From Treponema sp. UBA3870 (lineage in GTDB: Bacteria > Spirochaetota > Spirochaetia > Treponematales > Treponemataceae): a DNA stretch of 8,145 bases. Position 1 is the stretch's first letter; each line of letters begins with the position of its first letter. The notes below the pieces were generated by a model that saw only the letters and a program-made list of their open reading frames with translations, searched no databases and was not told the DNA's origin. The stretch spans positions 1 to 8,145 of the forward strand of contig DGGQ01000094.1 in assembly GCA_002392275.1 (NCBI GenBank). Reading direction: 5' to 3'. Of this stretch, positions 6,434-8,145 are shown one piece after another. The translations under genes were made by a program, and so were the position numbers.

Positions 6434-6461
6434 GAGTTGACAATTGACAGTGGATAGTTGA
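6427..6461 (+). repeat. Heptanucleotide tandem repeat spanning the relA-like stop codon
   Basis: Five 7-bp units run in tandem: TAATTGA, GAGTTGA, CAATTGA, CAGTGGA and TAGTTGA, with consensus close to nAGTTGA. The first unit contains the TGA stop of the relA-like gene. The three TTGACA strings this creates resemble -35 boxes, but no suitable -10 follows. Confidence 0.65.
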
Positions 6462-6509
6462 CATGCTTAATTTATTCGTGCGGAAGGGTACATGCCTCTG
6501 TACATGGAA

Positions 6510-6543
6510 AGACCCCGGTTTCATTTTGTTGATGCCGGGGTCT
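6510..6543 (-). terminator. Hairpin terminator between the relA-like gene and the minus-strand remnant
   Basis: AGACCCCGG (6510-6518) pairs with CCGGGGTCT (6535-6543), extended inside by TCA/TGA pairing (6521-6523 with 6530-6532). Neither side has a long T-run. The stem sits 8 nt past the stop of the minus-strand remnant and 76 nt past the relA-like stop, so it most likely was that remnant's terminator and may now also stop relA-like transcription. Confidence 0.55.
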
Positions 6544-6551
6544 ATTATTAA

Positions 6552-6705
6552 TTACTGGCGTGTAAATGTAACGGTAGTGGAGCCAGAAACCATGGTAAAG
6601 TGCTGCCAGCCGTCGGAGGTTGTTATTATCTGGCTTCCACTTCCTCCTGATGTCACCACTGTCAATGTGGCGGTGTTTCCGTTTACGGTGTAGGTTCCTG
6701 TCGCA
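6552..6705 (-). pseudogene. 5'-truncated C-terminal remnant of an unidentified, probably secreted protein
   Basis: About 50 codons on the minus strand read as a plausible protein tail: TGTYTVNGNTATLTV, then a Gly/Ser turn, then a segment ending VTFTRQ before TAA. Alternating Thr/Val/Ser residues suggest beta-strands of a lipocalin-like or similar beta-sandwich domain of an exported protein; this is an impression, not an identification. The frame stays open to an ATG at 6738-6740, but that start has no ribosome-binding site, and the first dozen codons overlap the peptidase fragment in antisense. A hairpin terminator follows the stop, consistent with a once-functional gene end. Confidence 0.5.
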
Positions 6706-7032
6706 TTCTCATGTGACCCGACCAGGAGCAAGGAGCTCATTCAGGCTGCGGTAGAATGCATCCAGGACCTGCAGGCAAATCTTGTTGACGATTCATACAT
6801 CAAGACTCTAAGGGAAACATACAGGCGCAACAAGGAGACAAACCTGCGTTCAAACGAATGGTGGGCAGACCGCATACTGTACGGGGCCTATCTGCAGGAC
6901 AAACCCCTGAGTGTGGCAGACGATACCACTTCTGTTCCGTCATGGATCACATCCGAAGCAATCAGGGATGCCGCATGCAAGTATCTGAAAACAGACAACT
7001 ACGTAAGCGCAACCCTGCGTCCAGAAAAATAA
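6694..7032 (+). pseudogene. 5'-truncated C-terminal fragment of an M16 (insulinase/PqqL-like) metallopeptidase
   Basis: The plus-strand frame after a TAG at 6691-6693 encodes 112 codons ending at TAA 7030-7032, with no usable start. Recognisable M16 C-terminal features are VAFSCDPTR (codons 3-11), a helical stretch of Lys and Arg, RSNEWWADRIL, ITSEAIRDAACKYL and the terminal NYVSATLRPEK. Intact M16 peptidases of this type are about 900 residues and carry an HxxEH zinc site near the N-terminus, which is absent here, so the fragment cannot be catalytic. Homology appears to begin near 6700, exactly where the minus-strand remnant begins. The reading frame is clean with no internal stops, suggesting a fairly recent truncation. 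Family assignment is from pattern memory. Confidence 0.7.
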
Positions 7033-7053
7033 TATCTTAAAAAAATAATGATT

Positions 7054-7109
7054 AACAGTTTGCAATAGGATTTGTTAACGCTGATCCTTCTTTGCAAACT
7101 GTTTTTTTT
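7054..7109 (+). terminator. Strong Rho-independent terminator, probably serving both converging genes
   Basis: AACAGTTTGCAA (7054-7065) pairs perfectly over 12 bp with TTGCAAACTGTT (7092-7103). A secondary inner stem AGGAT/ATCCT lies in the loop, and a T8 run covers 7102-7109. It begins 21 nt after the peptidase fragment's stop. On the minus strand a T-rich tract also follows after a short gap, so it can end the outer-membrane protein transcript as well. Confidence 0.85.
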
Positions 7110-8145
7110 CTAGAACTGATAGTGTGCTGAAAGACTTACGAAGCTGTTCTTTTTCCATGCGGCGAATTCACTGTCGTCGTCCTTGCACCAGATGTACATT
7201 CCCTTTGCGGTGAGGGTCAGATTCTGGTCGGGCTTGTATGCGAGGGTCGGAAGAATCACGAGATCTCCGTTTTCAATGCCGTACATTGCGGTAATCTCCG
7301 GGCAAAGCTTGTCGTTCAGGAAAGACGTTGTGAAGTTGCAGACAATCTTGTTGTTGGTATATCCGTTCTTTGCGTAGTCGACGTCATCCGCACTGTATTC
7401 CGCATACTGCTCATGATTTTTGTCGCACTCGTCTCCGTGAAGGATGAATGTACCTGTCTCCTGCACATTAAGGTTCGCGTTCCAGAAAGGAAGGTCGATG
7501 TCGAATCCGCCGAGCCATGCAATGGAGTTGTTGTGCACCCACGGGTCGGTTCCGTCCACATCATCCGTAAGATTGTAGGCAAACTCACCGCGCACGTTGA
7601 AGTGCCAGAGTACTGTAGCTCCCTCTAAACCGAACGTTTGCTTTCTATCATAGTCAAGAGTCGGAAGCGCAAACTGCCATCCATTTGCAACCGCGAGAGA
7701 CTGAAGTGCCTCGGACTGTGATTTGCCCTGTGCAAGCAATCCCATATATGCGGCTCCCAATGTTGTTGGATTAGCTGCAATGTTTGCCTTCATTCCGTTA
7801 ATGCTTTCTATATAGTTTGAATAATTTACGGAAGGCTGTTTGTACCAACCGTAGTAATAGCTCGCGCCGAAATCAAATGTGCCGACTGTTCCAAGGACTC
7901 TTGCACCGTACTGGCTGTACTTCAGGTTCATAAGATCCGGGAAGAGGGATTGCGGATTTGATGAAAGCTCGTTTGCGTAAGTAAGGTACTCAAGATAGGC
8001 TTTGTCTGCTGCGATGGCGGCCTGTTGTTTTGCGGCTTTTGCTGATGCATTTGTTTCTGCGGCGGCTTCTGCATTTGCGGCGGCGGCTTTGCTTTCAAGT
8101 CCCAAAAGATTCATGGAAACAAGTTTTGTCGCTCCGTCCGTAAGT
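7110..8145 (-). CDS. Putative outer-membrane beta-barrel protein (5' end beyond the window)
   Basis: The frame is open through the right edge. Upstream of the internal ATG at 8112-8114 it continues LTDGATKLVS, so the true start lies outside the window and at least 345 residues are visible. The C-terminus alternates hydrophobic and polar residues and ends SLSAHYQF, the terminal-Phe signature of BAM-inserted barrels. The body has many amphipathic aromatic strands (FDFGASYYYGWY, VLWHFNVRGEFAYNL, WLGGFDIDLPFW). Two stretches break the pattern: an Ala-rich helix-like segment (about 8055-8090) and a second predicted helical insert (about 7680-7790). The likely role is as a surface barrel or porin; no substrate is suggested and the family was not recognised by name. 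The gene shares its terminator with the convergent peptidase fragment. Confidence 0.75.
   Translation of the reverse strand, partial: LTDGATKLVSMNLLGLESKAAAANAEAAAETNASAKAAKQQAAIAADKAYLEYLTYANELSSNPQSLFPDLMNLKYSQYGARVLGTVGTFDFGASYYYGWYKQPSVNYSNYIESINGMKANIAANPTTLGAAYMGLLAQGKSQSEALQSLAVANGWQFALPTLDYDRKQTFGLEGATVLWHFNVRGEFAYNLTDDVDGTDPWVHNNSIAWLGGFDIDLPFWNANLNVQETGTFILHGDECDKNHEQYAEYSADDVDYAKNGYTNNKIVCNFTTSFLNDKLCPEITAMYGIENGDLVILPTLAYKPDQNLTLTAKGMYIWCKDDDSEFAAWKKNSFVSLSAHYQF

Noticed and set aside
6434..6475. Promoter made from TTGACA strings in the heptamer repeat
   Set aside because: The TTGACA matches come from the repeat unit; no -10 box with acceptable spacing follows.
6463..6693. Small plus-strand ORF of 76 codons after the relA-like gene
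   Set aside because: It spans a hairpin terminator and runs antisense to a better-supported protein remnant; no ribosome-binding site.

Overview
The window looks like chromosomal DNA of a spirochaete, most likely a host-associated Treponema. This is inferred from the gene mix: an NFACT-family protein, a receiver-like/ATPase/cyclic-nucleotide-binding fusion, a zinc-type L28, a lone RelA/SpoT homologue, and an outer-membrane barrel ending in Phe. GC content is moderate and minus-strand genes carry many A-runs. No rRNA, tRNA, CRISPR array, insertion sequence or phage gene was found.

Layout. On the minus strand, 97-2896 is a two-gene unit. A 448-aa signalling protein (degenerate receiver, RsbW-like ATPase, cNMP-binding domain) overlaps by 20 bp the gene for an NFACT protein, the family that includes the ribosome-associated quality-control factor RqcH. 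The gap 2897-3206 holds GC-rich hairpins. A near-consensus promoter then drives rpmB (L28), which ends at a probable bidirectional terminator. Convergent to rpmB are a Nudix hydrolase gene and a small membrane-protein gene joined by an ATGA overlap. Diverging from the Nudix gene is a relA/spoT homologue. Its hydrolase site looks inactivated (HN instead of HD), its synthetase site is intact, and its C-terminal ACT domain is absent. A heptanucleotide tandem repeat runs through its stop codon.

The stretch 6434-7032 is decayed. The tail of an unidentified minus-strand gene abuts the tail of a plus-strand M16 peptidase gene, as expected if one deletion removed the 5' halves of two divergent genes. 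A strong hairpin terminator separates this from a minus-strand outer-membrane beta-barrel gene that runs off the right edge.

How the genes fit together: three of the intact loci concern translation and its stress responses (NFACT/RqcH-like, L28, RelA-like). The most notable points are the apparently synthetase-only RelA homologue with a possible overlapping leader ORF, the coupling of a cNMP/ATPase signalling protein to the NFACT gene, and the double-truncation scar. No clearly new multi-gene system is evident.
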